Source of the DNA: Lewinellaceae bacterium
Lineage (GTDB): Bacteria > Bacteroidota > Bacteroidia > Chitinophagales > Saprospiraceae
Assembly: GCA_020636005.1 (NCBI GenBank)
Contig: JACJYR010000001.1
Location: forward strand, 2,056,001 to 2,120,000
Length of the DNA stretch: 64,000 nucleotides
Direction of reading: 5' to 3'
Part shown: piece by piece, positions 35,124 through 43,669 of the stretch
How positions within the stretch are numbered: position 1 is the first letter of the stretch
How the letters are laid out: every line of letters starts with the position of its first letter
Notes under the pieces: generated by a model
What the model was told of the DNA's origin: nothing
Seen by the model: the letters and a program-made list of their open reading frames with translations, nothing else
Database searches by the model: none
Made by a program: the position numbers and the translations under genes

Positions 35124-35320
35124 GCAAACAAATGCTGATTTAGCAACCATCCGACCCGCATTGAAGAAGCACCGGTATGGTAAAACCCAAGTTTGGATAT
35201 CGGCACATTTCGGTACCAAAACAACCATCCAACCATTCCAAACAATCCTTACCTTTGAATCAAATTTACCAACAGGTACACCCCCGACACCACTATGTGC
35301 CTGTAAAATATTCCAAAAGG

Positions 35321-36460
35321 ATGAAAAAGCTATTTCTAAACTTAGCACTGCTCCTCCTGGCGAGTGCCCTATTTGCCCAAATCACAGTGACCAATGCCAC
35401 CTTCCCTTCGGTGGGCGACTCCTTAAAGACAGCCACTGACTTTACACCAAACGGCATTGTTATCAGTTCGCCGGGTGGCCCCCAGATTTGGGATTTTACT
35501 TCCCTGGGGGTGAATGCCCAACAAGTAACAGTGTTCCGGGCGGCCAGCGAGGGCGCTGCTTTTGCCAATTTTCCCAATGCCGAGTTGGTCACTATCGGGC
35601 AGGCAGGCGCAGAAACTTACTATAATGTGAGTGCCACCAGTTTCGAAAACCTTGGTTTCAGCGGCACTGATCCTACCGGCGGGCTGCCCGTTCAGACTGA
35701 GTTCAAGTTTAATCCACCTGTGCCCGAACGCATAGCCCCACTTAATTTTATTGACATCCACATGCCGGAGAGCAGCGTAAATGTGGCCTTTTCACTTGCC
35801 GACATCCCCGGCGGCGTTCTTGATAGCCTTGGGATCCCTACGAACTTTGTGGACTCTATTCGGATCAAGGTAACAGCCTCCCGTATTGAATTAGTGGATG
35901 CCTATGGTACGCTTGCCATACCGGGCGGCACCTACGAAGTACTGCGGGAGAAACGTACAGAATATACCGATACCCGTATTGAAATTCACCTCCCGCCCCC
36001 GATTAACTGGTTTGACGTCACCAACCAGGCTGGGGCAGGCGCCGGTTTCGGCAAAGACACTACGATTTCATACCTCTTCATCAGCAACACCGAAAAGGAA
36101 ATCATCGCCACGGTAACGACAGATGTTGGCGGCACCACGCCACAGCAAGTGACCTTCAAAGACAATGGCGTGCTGAGCGGTACAAATGATCCAGTTTCTG
36201 CAAAACAGGTCGTCTCCGTTTTACCCAACCCGGTTGGTGATGTTGCCAGGTTTGAATTTAAAAACTGGGAGCCGGGAAATTACGACCTCCGCATTTTTGA
36301 CATGCAAGGCAAAATGGTTTTGGAAAACAACCTGCAACTGAACGGCAACCAAACCGAGCCAATTCAATGTGGGCCGCTTCCCGCCGGCACTTATTTTTAC
36401 CAAATAATCCACGTTGATGGCAAGCTAGTTGGCACTGGCCGTTTTATCAAACAAGGATGA
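35321..36460 (+). CDS. Secreted protein with T9SS type A sorting domain, function unknown
   Basis: 379 residues from ATG 35321 (MKKLFLNLALLLLASALFAQ signal peptide). The mature part (about 25-290) is beta-rich with no catalytic motif that I recognise; it contains FPSVGDSLKTATD and IWDFTSLGVNAQ near the start. The last 80 residues form a type A sorting domain (VSVLPNPVGDVARFEF, GNYDLRIFDMQGKMV, LPAGTYFYQI). It is exported by T9SS and probably anchored to the surface. The stop overlaps the start of the next gene (ATGA), an operon sign. Confidence 0.85.
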   Translation: MKKLFLNLALLLLASALFAQITVTNATFPSVGDSLKTATDFTPNGIVISSPGGPQIWDFTSLGVNAQQVTVFRAASEGAAFANFPNAELVTIGQAGAETYYNVSATSFENLGFSGTDPTGGLPVQTEFKFNPPVPERIAPLNFIDIHMPESSVNVAFSLADIPGGVLDSLGIPTNFVDSIRIKVTASRIELVDAYGTLAIPGGTYEVLREKRTEYTDTRIEIHLPPPINWFDVTNQAGAGAGFGKDTTISYLFISNTEKEIIATVTTDVGGTTPQQVTFKDNGVLSGTNDPVSAKQVVSVLPNPVGDVARFEFKNWEPGNYDLRIFDMQGKMVLENNLQLNGNQTEPIQCGPLPAGTYFYQIIHVDGKLVGTGRFIKQG

Positions 36461-37077
36461 GGTTTTCTCTGGTAAATACGAAAGAAAGAACCGAAGCCAT
36501 ACGCAGCGTGGCTTTCGATCTGGACATGGATTTCCATGAAAAGGACGAGTTCAAAATGATTGCCCTGCTCCGGGATTTTAAGCTGTTCCAAAAGGGAGGT
36601 AGAAGAACAGCCTTTAATATCCTTTCCAAAACGAGCGGGCTACTGGAGGAGAAGGTCAATATCCTGGACTACCGTTATACCGTCAGCACGGGCAAATCGA
36701 GCCATACTTTTTTTCAAACGGTCTTTTTCATCCAATCCAAACAGCTCTCCCTGCCGCAAATGCTGCTCAAGCCGGAAAAGTTTTTCCATAAAATCGGGGC
36801 CTGGCTGGGCATGCAGGATATTGACTTTGAAGAGTACCAGGAATTTTCCGATAAAAACCTGCTGCAAGGAGAGGACGAAGACCGCATCCGAAAGACCCTG
36901 AAAGCCAACGAAGAAGTCATTCGTTTTTTTACCGTGGAAAAAGACTGGTGCCTGGAAAGCCTGGGTTTTTATATGATTTTGTACAAAGACAAAACGCTGA
37001 TAGAGCCGGCCTCCATCAAGCACCTTTTTCAGAAAGGGAAGATGCTCCATGATTATTTGAAGACCGAACCGTGGTGA
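36457..37077 (+). CDS. Conserved protein of unknown function
   Basis: 206 residues, cytoplasmic by composition (no signal peptide or membrane span). It starts inside the previous stop codon (ATGA). Central pattern LFQKGGRRTAFNIL, then NILDYRYTVSTGKSSHTFFQ, KPEKFFHKIG and FEEYQEFSDKNLL. I have the impression that this DYRYTxGxGKxSHTxxQT pattern occurs in a widespread uncharacterised bacterial family, but I cannot name it. It sits between a T9SS protein gene and an NRDE-family gene, both in the same direction with very short gaps, so one transcript is likely. No function proposed. Confidence 0.75.
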   Translation: MRFSLVNTKERTEAIRSVAFDLDMDFHEKDEFKMIALLRDFKLFQKGGRRTAFNILSKTSGLLEEKVNILDYRYTVSTGKSSHTFFQTVFFIQSKQLSLPQMLLKPEKFFHKIGAWLGMQDIDFEEYQEFSDKNLLQGEDEDRIRKTLKANEEVIRFFTVEKDWCLESLGFYMILYKDKTLIEPASIKHLFQKGKMLHDYLKTEPW

Positions 37078-37102
37078 GCATTATCCCCATTCTCTCATCG
37101 AA

Positions 37103-37828
37103 ATGTGTACCGTCACCTACATACCACAACCGGGAAACAACTTCATCCTGACCTCCAACCGGGACGAGAACGCCGCCCGTTCGCCGCAAAACCTGACCCA
37201 TTTCGCCCAAGCAGGAAAAGAGTTGATTTTTCCACGCGACACGGTGGCTGGTGGCACCTGGATAGCTGCTTCCGAAGACAACCGGGCCGTTTGCCTGTTG
37301 AATGGTGCTTTTGAAAAACACCATCACCGGCCACCCTACAAGCGCAGCCGGGGCATGATGGTGCTCGATTTTTTCACCTACCCATCTGCTCCCGCTTTTT
37401 TTGAAACCTACGACTTCGAGGGCATGGAGCCTTTTACCTTTTTAATGGTTGACCAAGGGGATTTGTACGAACTACGCTGGAATGAAAAAAATATCCATGC
37501 CCGCCAAATGGACAACAAGGGTTATTATATTTGGTCTTCGGCAACGCTCTACCCAAAAGAAATAAGGGAGCAACGGCAAAGCTGGTTCAGCGAGTGGCTG
37601 TCTGGAAGGGAAGATTTCAGTGTGGAAGCCATTCAACAATTCCATCGCAGCGGCGGGGAAGGCGATGACTGGAATGGTTTCATCATGAACAGAAATGGCC
37701 GTGTGCAAACGGTGAGCATCACGAATATTGTCAAAAAAGACGACAACATCGAGTTGATTTACAACGACTTGCTTCGGGAAAATATCAAACGGGAAAAGGT
37801 CAAGCTGAAAGCAGCGACGCTTTCCTAA
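37103..37828 (+). CDS. NRDE (TANGO2-like) family protein
   Basis: 241 residues starting MCTVTYIPQPGN. The NRDE motif is intact (LTSNRDENAARSP), and GGTWIAASEDNRAVCLLNG follows. The N-terminal Cys after Met suggests Ntn-hydrolase-like processing, as known for some fold relatives; human TANGO2 belongs to the same family and has been linked to heme and lipid metabolism. The bacterial function is not established. Starts 25 bp after the unknown protein gene; radC follows after 37 bp. Confidence 0.9.
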   Translation: MCTVTYIPQPGNNFILTSNRDENAARSPQNLTHFAQAGKELIFPRDTVAGGTWIAASEDNRAVCLLNGAFEKHHHRPPYKRSRGMMVLDFFTYPSAPAFFETYDFEGMEPFTFLMVDQGDLYELRWNEKNIHARQMDNKGYYIWSSATLYPKEIREQRQSWFSEWLSGREDFSVEAIQQFHRSGGEGDDWNGFIMNRNGRVQTVSITNIVKKDDNIELIYNDLLRENIKREKVKLKAATLS

Positions 37829-37865
37829 ACGCCCTTTTTACTTTGTACTTTTTACTTCAAAAACT

Positions 37866-38570
37866 ATGGAAAACTACCCACCCACCAACAAGCTGCCGAT
37901 CACTGCCTGGGCGGAAGACGACCGCCCCCGTGAAAAACTCTCCAACAAAGGCCGCCAAACGCTTACCGATGCAGAACTGCTGGCCATCCTGCTCGGCTCC
38001 GGCTCCCGCAATGAATCGGCGGTATCGCTTGCGCAACGGATCATGGAATCGGTACAAAACAACCTGAACGAACTCGGCAAGCGCAGCCTTTCCGAACTGA
38101 TGAAGTTCAAAGGTGTCGGCGAGGCAAAAGCCATTACTATCGCCGCCGCGCTGGAACTGGGCCGCCGTCGCCAGTTTTCCACCATGCTGGAACGCCCGGT
38201 CATTAAAAGCAGCAGGGACGCCTACGAAATCATCGCCCCGCGCCTGACAGATATGGCGCATGAGGAATTCTGGATGCTGCTGCTCAACAAAGGCAATAAG
38301 GTATTAGGCCAGGAAAAAATCAGCACCGGCGGAACGGATGCCACCGTGGTAGATTCAAAAGTTGTTTTCCGGAAGGCCATTGAGGGGCAGGCCATCAACC
38401 TTATCCTTTGCCACAACCACCCCTCCGGCACCCTAAGGCCCAGCCCTGCTGATTTGGATTTGACTAAAAAACTGAAACAGGCTGGGGAGATTATCGGCAT
38501 CCAGGTACTGGATCACCTGATTGTGACAGATGCGGGTTATTTCAGCTTTGCAGATGAGGGTATTTTGTAA
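37866..38570 (+). CDS. radC: RadC/YsmA-type JAB-domain protein
   Basis: 234 residues. The N-terminal part has a helix-hairpin-helix-like segment (LSELMKFKGVGEAKAITIAA) and the C-terminal part the JAMM/MPN metal motif HNHPSGTLRPSPADLDLT. The catalytic glutamate is likely in EEFWMLLLNKGNKV. It was named a DNA repair gene from an old E. coli allele now known to map elsewhere, so a role in repair is doubtful; a metallo-hydrolase is likely. Last gene of the plus-strand run; convergent with rpsA. Confidence 0.92.
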   Translation: MENYPPTNKLPITAWAEDDRPREKLSNKGRQTLTDAELLAILLGSGSRNESAVSLAQRIMESVQNNLNELGKRSLSELMKFKGVGEAKAITIAAALELGRRRQFSTMLERPVIKSSRDAYEIIAPRLTDMAHEEFWMLLLNKGNKVLGQEKISTGGTDATVVDSKVVFRKAIEGQAINLILCHNHPSGTLRPSPADLDLTKKLKQAGEIIGIQVLDHLIVTDAGYFSFADEGIL

Positions 38571-38576
38571 ATAAAA

Positions 38577-38602
38577 TCCCCGGCAAGCATACTTGCCGGG
38601 GA
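38577..38602. terminator. Bidirectional hairpin between radC and rpsA
   Basis: CCCCGGCAAG and CTTGCCGGGG form a perfect 10-bp stem around a 4-6 nt loop. A T-run follows on the minus strand (ATTTTATTTAC), ending the rpsA transcript; the plus-strand side lacks one. Confidence 0.7.
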
Positions 38603-38636
38603 TTAGCTACGCAGCTATTTTTCCTAAAAACTTTGC

Positions 38637-40835
38637 TTAGCTTTTAGTTTCTTCTGTATTGTCGTCAGCAGCTTCTTCGGCGGCTGGCTCTTCCGATGCA
38701 ACTTCTTCGGTGGCGGCCGCTGCTGCGTCTTTCACCTCGTCTGGTACTACGGCAGCAGGTTCTGCCACAACGGCAGCTTTTGCTTCGGCTTTCTCAGCGG
38801 CTGCTTTGTCGGCAGCAGCGTCGTCGGCTTGTTCCTGTAGTTGTTCCTTGATTTGGCTCAAAGCGCCCAGGTCGCCGAGGGTAGCGCGCTCAACGTTGGC
38901 CTGCTGCTTGCGCACCACTTGGCGTGTTTCCTCCACTTCCTGGTTTTTCTCTTTCTTCACCTGCTCGTCAGCCTCCCGGCGGATGTCGTCGAGGTAGCGG
39001 GTATGGGAAACGAGGAGGCGCTTGTCGTCGCGGTTGAACTCAATGACTTTGAAGATGAGCACTTCGTCCACGTCCGCCGTTGTGTTGTCTTCTTTGCGCA
39101 GGTGTTTCGCCGGTGCAAATGCCTCCAGCCCGTGGGGCATCTGAACGATAGCGCCCCGGTCGTCGCGCCGCATGATGGTAGCTTCGTGGTAAGAGCCGAC
39201 TGGGAAGACTTTCTCGAAAGTATCCCATGGGTTCTCTTCCGTTTGCTTGTGGCCGAGCGAGAGTTTGCGGTTGTCTTTGTCCACTTCCAGGATGATGGCG
39301 TCAATGTCGTCGCCCACTTTCGTGAACTCTGACGGGTGGGAGTAGCGCTTCGTCCAGGAAAGGTCGGAGATATGGATCATGCCGCCGATGCCGTCTTCCA
39401 GTTCAACGAACACGCCGTATTGGGTGAGGTTTTTCACCTTCACAGTATGGCGGCTGCCCACTGGGTAGCGCTCTTCGATTTCATCCCAGGGGTCTTTGGT
39501 CAGTTGCTTGATGCTGAGCGACATTTTGCGCTCTTCGCGGTCAATTGTGACCACTTTGGCGTCCAGTTCGGCGCCCATCCTGAAGTAATCCTTGGCGTTG
39601 ATTTGCTGGTTGCCCCAGGATACTTCCGATACGTGGATCAAACCTTCCACACCTGGCATTACTTCGAGGAATGCACCGTAGTCTTCCACGTTCACCACTT
39701 TACCCTTGATCACGTCTCCCTCCTTGATTTCCTGGGAAAGAACTTCCCACGGGTGAGGCTGCAGTTGCTTGAGGCCGAGCGAGATACGTTTTTTGTTCTC
39801 GTCGAAATCGAGCACTACGACATTGATCTTCTGGTTGAGGGAAAGCACTTCGTTGGGGTGGTTGATACGGCCCCAGGAAATATCGGTGATATAAAGCAGG
39901 CCATCCACGCCGCCGAGGTCGAGGAACGCCCCGAAGTCGGTGATGTTTTTGACCAAGCCTTCCAGTACCTGGCCTTTTTCGAGGCGGGCGATAATGGCAT
40001 CGCGCTGCTCGGCGAGGTCGCTTTCGATAAGTGCCTTGTGGGAAACAACGGCATTTTTAATCTGCTCGTTGATTTTCACCACTTTGAAATCCATCTGCTT
40101 ACCTACGAACTGATCGTAGTCGAGGATGGGTTTGATGTCAATCTGTGAACCGGGGAGGAAAGTTTCCAGGCCGCTGCAATCAACGATGAGGCCGCCTTTG
40201 GTTTTGCTGATGACCGTACCGCGGATAACTGTGCCGTTTTCAAAGGAGTCCTTAATGGCTTCCCAGGAACGCAGCAACTTGGCCTTGCGGCGGGATAGCA
40301 CCAACTGCCCCCTTTCGTCTTCTTGTTTTTCAACATAGACATCCACCTGATCGCCGATTTTCAGGTCGGGCATGTCCTTGAAGTCGCCCAGTGAAACGAG
40401 GCCGTCCGATTTGAAGTTGACATCGAGCACGACATCACCTGCGTTGATGGCAGTGACGGTGCCTTTCACAATTTCGTTTTCCAGGAGGGAAGTCAGGGTT
40501 TCGTCGTACTGTGCGATGTAGTTTTCGCGCTGTGCATCCGTGTAGCCCTGGCCATGTTTGGTGGTTGCGGTCCAGTCGAAGTCGTCGAAGGCTCCCATGT
40601 CCTGGGTGAAGAGTTCTTCGATGTTTACATCGTCAACATCTTCTTCCTCCTCGTCTTCTTCTTCCTCCTCTACTGAATCCTCCACATCTTCCACTTCCTC
40701 GACATCTTCGTCTTCTTCGGTTTCTGTTTCCTCGGCGTTTTCTGTTTCATCCGTTTCATCCACGGCAGTTTCGGAGGTCACTTCCACGGTAGTGGTTTCC
40801 TCCATTTCTTCTATTTTTTTGTTCTCTTCCAGCAT
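38637..40835 (-). CDS. rpsA: 30S ribosomal protein S1, with acidic N- and C-terminal extensions
   Basis: 732 residues, longer than the 560-630 typical of the phylum as I remember it. Six S1 domains lie between about 120 and 610 (for example VLEGLVKNITDFGAFLDLGG, VIKGKVVNVEDYGAFLEVMP, VKVKNLTQYGVFVELEDG). S1 domains bind mRNA leaders during initiation. The first 100 residues are almost all Glu, Asp, Thr and Val, and the last 100 are Ala/Glu-rich; both are probably disordered. The gene has its own promoter about 140 nt upstream (40983-41012), so a long leader could allow S1 to regulate its own translation. Confidence 0.96.
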   Translation of the reverse strand: MLEENKKIEEMEETTTVEVTSETAVDETDETENAEETETEEDEDVEEVEDVEDSVEEEEEDEEEEDVDDVNIEELFTQDMGAFDDFDWTATTKHGQGYTDAQRENYIAQYDETLTSLLENEIVKGTVTAINAGDVVLDVNFKSDGLVSLGDFKDMPDLKIGDQVDVYVEKQEDERGQLVLSRRKAKLLRSWEAIKDSFENGTVIRGTVISKTKGGLIVDCSGLETFLPGSQIDIKPILDYDQFVGKQMDFKVVKINEQIKNAVVSHKALIESDLAEQRDAIIARLEKGQVLEGLVKNITDFGAFLDLGGVDGLLYITDISWGRINHPNEVLSLNQKINVVVLDFDENKKRISLGLKQLQPHPWEVLSQEIKEGDVIKGKVVNVEDYGAFLEVMPGVEGLIHVSEVSWGNQQINAKDYFRMGAELDAKVVTIDREERKMSLSIKQLTKDPWDEIEERYPVGSRHTVKVKNLTQYGVFVELEDGIGGMIHISDLSWTKRYSHPSEFTKVGDDIDAIILEVDKDNRKLSLGHKQTEENPWDTFEKVFPVGSYHEATIMRRDDRGAIVQMPHGLEAFAPAKHLRKEDNTTADVDEVLIFKVIEFNRDDKRLLVSHTRYLDDIRREADEQVKKEKNQEVEETRQVVRKQQANVERATLGDLGALSQIKEQLQEQADDAAADKAAAEKAEAKAAVVAEPAAVVPDEVKDAAAAATEEVASEEPAAEEAADDNTEETKS

Positions 40836-40982
40836 TGACAGAATGCTTTTAAATTTAGTTAATAAATATGGCGCCTGAAGAAGAGGGTTGTTTTGTTGGA
40901 AAAAACCCTGGCCAACATCGCCGTTATCGCTCCCTTTTTCGTCAGGAAACCCTCAATGGGGTACCTTTCGGAAAAAGCGGCG

Positions 40983-41012
40983 CAAAGGTAACTTCTTTTG
41001 CCGCTGTTTCAA
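40983..41012 (-). promoter_or_regulatory. Promoter of rpsA
   Basis: On the minus strand TTG (plus 41010-41012), a 19-nt spacer and TACCTTTG (plus 40983-40990) fit the phylum consensus very well. The predicted start near 40976 leaves a leader of about 140 nt before the start codon at 40835. The leader contains GGGTT...AACCC-type pairing near 40884-40912. The remaining plus-strand gap up to 41231 holds no recognised feature. Confidence 0.6.
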
Positions 41013-41231
41013 AAGAATGGGCGCTTTTTGTTGCCTTCCTGGCTCATTGTTTTGGAATAGGCTTATTTTCACCAAAGATTTGGGCGCATGGCGGGGCCAT
41101 CGTTCAACCATTTTGCTAAAAATTTGTCACGCATACATGCCTTCTTTCGCTTTAGTACATCTAATTTATCAGTCAAAATGAATTACTACGGGCATTTGTT
41201 TTGGGTCCAATAAAATGTGAAAAACAACACC

Positions 41232-41552
41232 ATGGCGCTATTCAGATTTTTAAAGCCAGAAAAACCAGTTCCCTTCACCTATCACCCGCGCTTTTATGAC
41301 GAGAAAAAAGAAGCATTCCAGGAACGGCTGAAAAAGGCGCAAGAGTTGGCCGGCAACGACCCCGAGGCCCTCAAGGGCCGAATCCGCAGGGATCTGCAGC
41401 GCCGCAGCAGTTATCTTGCCGACAGGAACTACCGCACGAAGCGCGTGATGCAGTCCAACATGCTCCTGCTGGTGGTGATTGTAGCCTTGATCATCCTCAC
41501 ATTCGTGGCAATAGAGGTATATTTGCCCCGCATCGTTCAATACTTAGAGTAA
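41232..41552 (+). CDS. Small membrane protein of unknown function next to mutL
   Basis: 106 residues from ATG 41232 (MALFRFLKPEKP); a GTG frame from 41217 is possible. The N-terminal two-thirds is charged and helical (YDEKKEAFQERLKKAQEL, RIRRDLQRRSSYLADR); one membrane span follows (MLLLVVIVALIILTFVAI) and a short C-terminal tail. No known domain. It precedes mutL by 15 bp, so the two are likely cotranscribed; this small gene next to mutL may be a lineage-specific companion. Confidence 0.75.
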   Translation: MALFRFLKPEKPVPFTYHPRFYDEKKEAFQERLKKAQELAGNDPEALKGRIRRDLQRRSSYLADRNYRTKRVMQSNMLLLVVIVALIILTFVAIEVYLPRIVQYLE

Positions 41553-41567
41553 AACTATCATCAAAAC

Positions 41568-43469
41568 ATGGCTGACATCATTCAGCTACTGCCAGAATCC
41601 ATCGCCAATCAAATCGCAGCCGGGGAAGTAGTCCAACGGCCCTCATCGGTGGTCAAGGAGTTGATGGAAAACGCCATTGACGCCGGGGCTACCAGTATAA
41701 AAGTCATCATCAAAGAAGCGGGGAAAGCGCTCATCCAGGTTATTGACAATGGCTGCGGAATGTCCGAGACAGATGCCCGCATGAGCCTGGAGCGGCACGC
41801 CACTTCTAAAATCCGGGAAGCCAAGGAACTCTTTTCTATCCGCACCATGGGCTTCCGGGGCGAGGCGATGGCCTCTATCGCCGCTGTTGCCCAAATGGAA
41901 ATGCGCACCAGGCTGCACAAAAACGAGCTCGGTACCCGCATCGTTGTGGAAGGCTCGCAGGTACAGGTCCAGGAGCCATGCCAATGCACCGGGGGCACGA
42001 ACATCCAGGTCAAGAATCTTTTCTTCAATGTGCCAGCCCGCCGCAACTTCCTGAAATCCAACGCCATAGAGATGCGCCACATCCTCGACGAATTCCAACG
42101 GATTGCCCTGGCCAATACAGATGTATTTTGTTCGCTGCACCACAACGGCACGGAGATGTTCCACCTGCCGCCCGCCAACCCGCGGCAGCGCATCGTCGGT
42201 GTATTTGGCCATGCCTTCAACCCCAAGCTCGTGCCGGTGGAGGAGGAAACGGAGGTCATGAAAATAACGGGCTTCATCGGCAAACCGGAGTTCGCCAGGA
42301 AAACCAGGGGCGAACAGTTGTTTTTCGTCAACCAGCGCTTTATCAAAAGCGGCTACCTACACCATGCCGTCATGTCGGCTTTTGAGGATTTGCTGCCAAA
42401 GGAAACCTATCCGTTTTACGTCCTTTTTATTGAAATGGATCCGGCCAGGATCGATATTAACGTACACCCAACGAAGCAGGAGATCAAGTTCGACGACGAA
42501 CGCCTGGTGTACAATTATTTGAAGGTGGCGGTGCGCCATGCCCTGGGCCAATACAGCGTCATGCCTTCGCTGGATTTTGACCAGGAGACAAGCTTCTCGC
42601 CAACCCAAAATTTTGGCCTGCCATTCAGTGTGGGCAGCCAGGAGGAATTCGAACAAGAGCTGTCGCAGGACAGGCACAACAAAGGCCAGCGCAACCCCCT
42701 TTCCGGCGGCTTTGAAAAAAATGCCCAGCCCAGGGAAAAGGTCAACCTGAAAAACTGGCAAAAATTATTCGAGGGCCTGGATGGGGAGTTAGAAGATGGG
42801 GTGGCCCAACAAACAGACCCATCCGATGCGGAGGCCATCACCATTAAAAGTACCTGGCCTTCATCCAGCGAACTGGACGACACTGGTGGCAGTTTTTCAA
42901 AAAACCAAAAAGAGCCCTATCAAGTCCATTCGTCCTACATTATCAGCCATATCAAATCCGGCTTTCTGCTCATTGACCAGCAGGCGGCCCATGAGCGGAT
43001 ACTTTATGAACGGTACATGGAGGCGCTTGAGAACAAACAAACCTATACACAAAAGCAACTTTTCCCAAAAACGCTCAACTTGCCTACCGCCGATGCTGCT
43101 ATCTTGAGCGACATCCTGCCGCAGGTCAATCTGCTTGGTTTCGACATCCAGGAATTCGGAAAGGATACTTTCATTATCCACGGCATCCCTTCCGATATGG
43201 CCGCCGGCAAAAACGAGGTCAAACTCATCGAGTCGCTCATCAATCTATACAAGCAAAACCTGGAACTGAGCCTGGATATCCGCGACAACATCGCCCGCTC
43301 CATGGCCAGGAGCGCCTCCACCAAAGGTGGCCAGCCACTGACTACCCTGGAGATGCAGGAGCTGATTGACCAACTCTTTGCCTGCGCCATGCCTTTTAAA
43401 AGCCCAGCCGGCCGCAGTTGTTTCCTGACTTTTGATTTGGAAGAATTGGAGGAACGTTTTAATGGGTAG
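41568..43469 (+). CDS. mutL: DNA mismatch repair protein MutL
   Basis: 633 residues. The GHL ATPase N-terminus is complete: ENAIDAGATS, VIDNGCGMSETDA, GFRGEAMASIAAV. A charged linker spans about 350-440, and the dimerising C-terminus carries DQQAAHERILYE, the position of the DQHAxxExxxxE endonuclease motif with Gln for His. The later metal motifs are altered: the Cys of the ACR-type motif is not seen (MARSASTKGG), and the CPHGRP position reads KSPAGRS. Nicking activity is therefore doubtful; I believe such loss is common in this phylum. MutL couples mismatch recognition by MutS (not here) to strand removal. Confidence 0.95.
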   Translation: MADIIQLLPESIANQIAAGEVVQRPSSVVKELMENAIDAGATSIKVIIKEAGKALIQVIDNGCGMSETDARMSLERHATSKIREAKELFSIRTMGFRGEAMASIAAVAQMEMRTRLHKNELGTRIVVEGSQVQVQEPCQCTGGTNIQVKNLFFNVPARRNFLKSNAIEMRHILDEFQRIALANTDVFCSLHHNGTEMFHLPPANPRQRIVGVFGHAFNPKLVPVEEETEVMKITGFIGKPEFARKTRGEQLFFVNQRFIKSGYLHHAVMSAFEDLLPKETYPFYVLFIEMDPARIDINVHPTKQEIKFDDERLVYNYLKVAVRHALGQYSVMPSLDFDQETSFSPTQNFGLPFSVGSQEEFEQELSQDRHNKGQRNPLSGGFEKNAQPREKVNLKNWQKLFEGLDGELEDGVAQQTDPSDAEAITIKSTWPSSSELDDTGGSFSKNQKEPYQVHSSYIISHIKSGFLLIDQQAAHERILYERYMEALENKQTYTQKQLFPKTLNLPTADAAILSDILPQVNLLGFDIQEFGKDTFIIHGIPSDMAAGKNEVKLIESLINLYKQNLELSLDIRDNIARSMARSASTKGGQPLTTLEMQELIDQLFACAMPFKSPAGRSCFLTFDLEELEERFNG

Positions 43470-43475
43470 TGGTGA

Positions 43476-43615
43476 ATGATGCCAATAACGGGTTCATTTT
43501 TTAAGTTCCTTGATTTTCAGGAGGTTAGAACATGGTGATTTTGAAAATCACCATGCTCTCGTTTTCCAACCAACTGAAAATGTGGAAATTAATTTAACCC
43601 GTTATTAGCATCAAT
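43476..43615. repeat. MITE-like element, copy 2
   Basis: A 140-bp element directly after mutL. AATGATGCCAATAACGGGTT (43476-43495) matches the reverse complement of its right end (43596-43615) at 18 of 20 positions, and the inner 11 bp AATAACGGGTT / AACCCGTTATT are perfect. A 25-nt perfect palindrome CATGGTGATTTT-G-AAAATCACCATG sits in the middle (43531-43555). It aligns with 1639-1759. The string GGTGAATGATGCC occurs on both sides (43472-43484 and 43623-43635), the right one being part of a further 11-bp palindrome (43623-43650). No coding capacity. Confidence 0.75.
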
Positions 43616-43669
43616 GGTAATTGGTGAATGATGCCACTTCATCATTCACCACTCATCATTGAAAACTCG

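Noticed and set aside
43623..43650. Terminator for mutL or the DUF2911 gene (GGTGAATGATG palindrome)
   Set aside because: A perfect 11-bp stem but no T-run on either strand; considered part of the repeat cluster instead.
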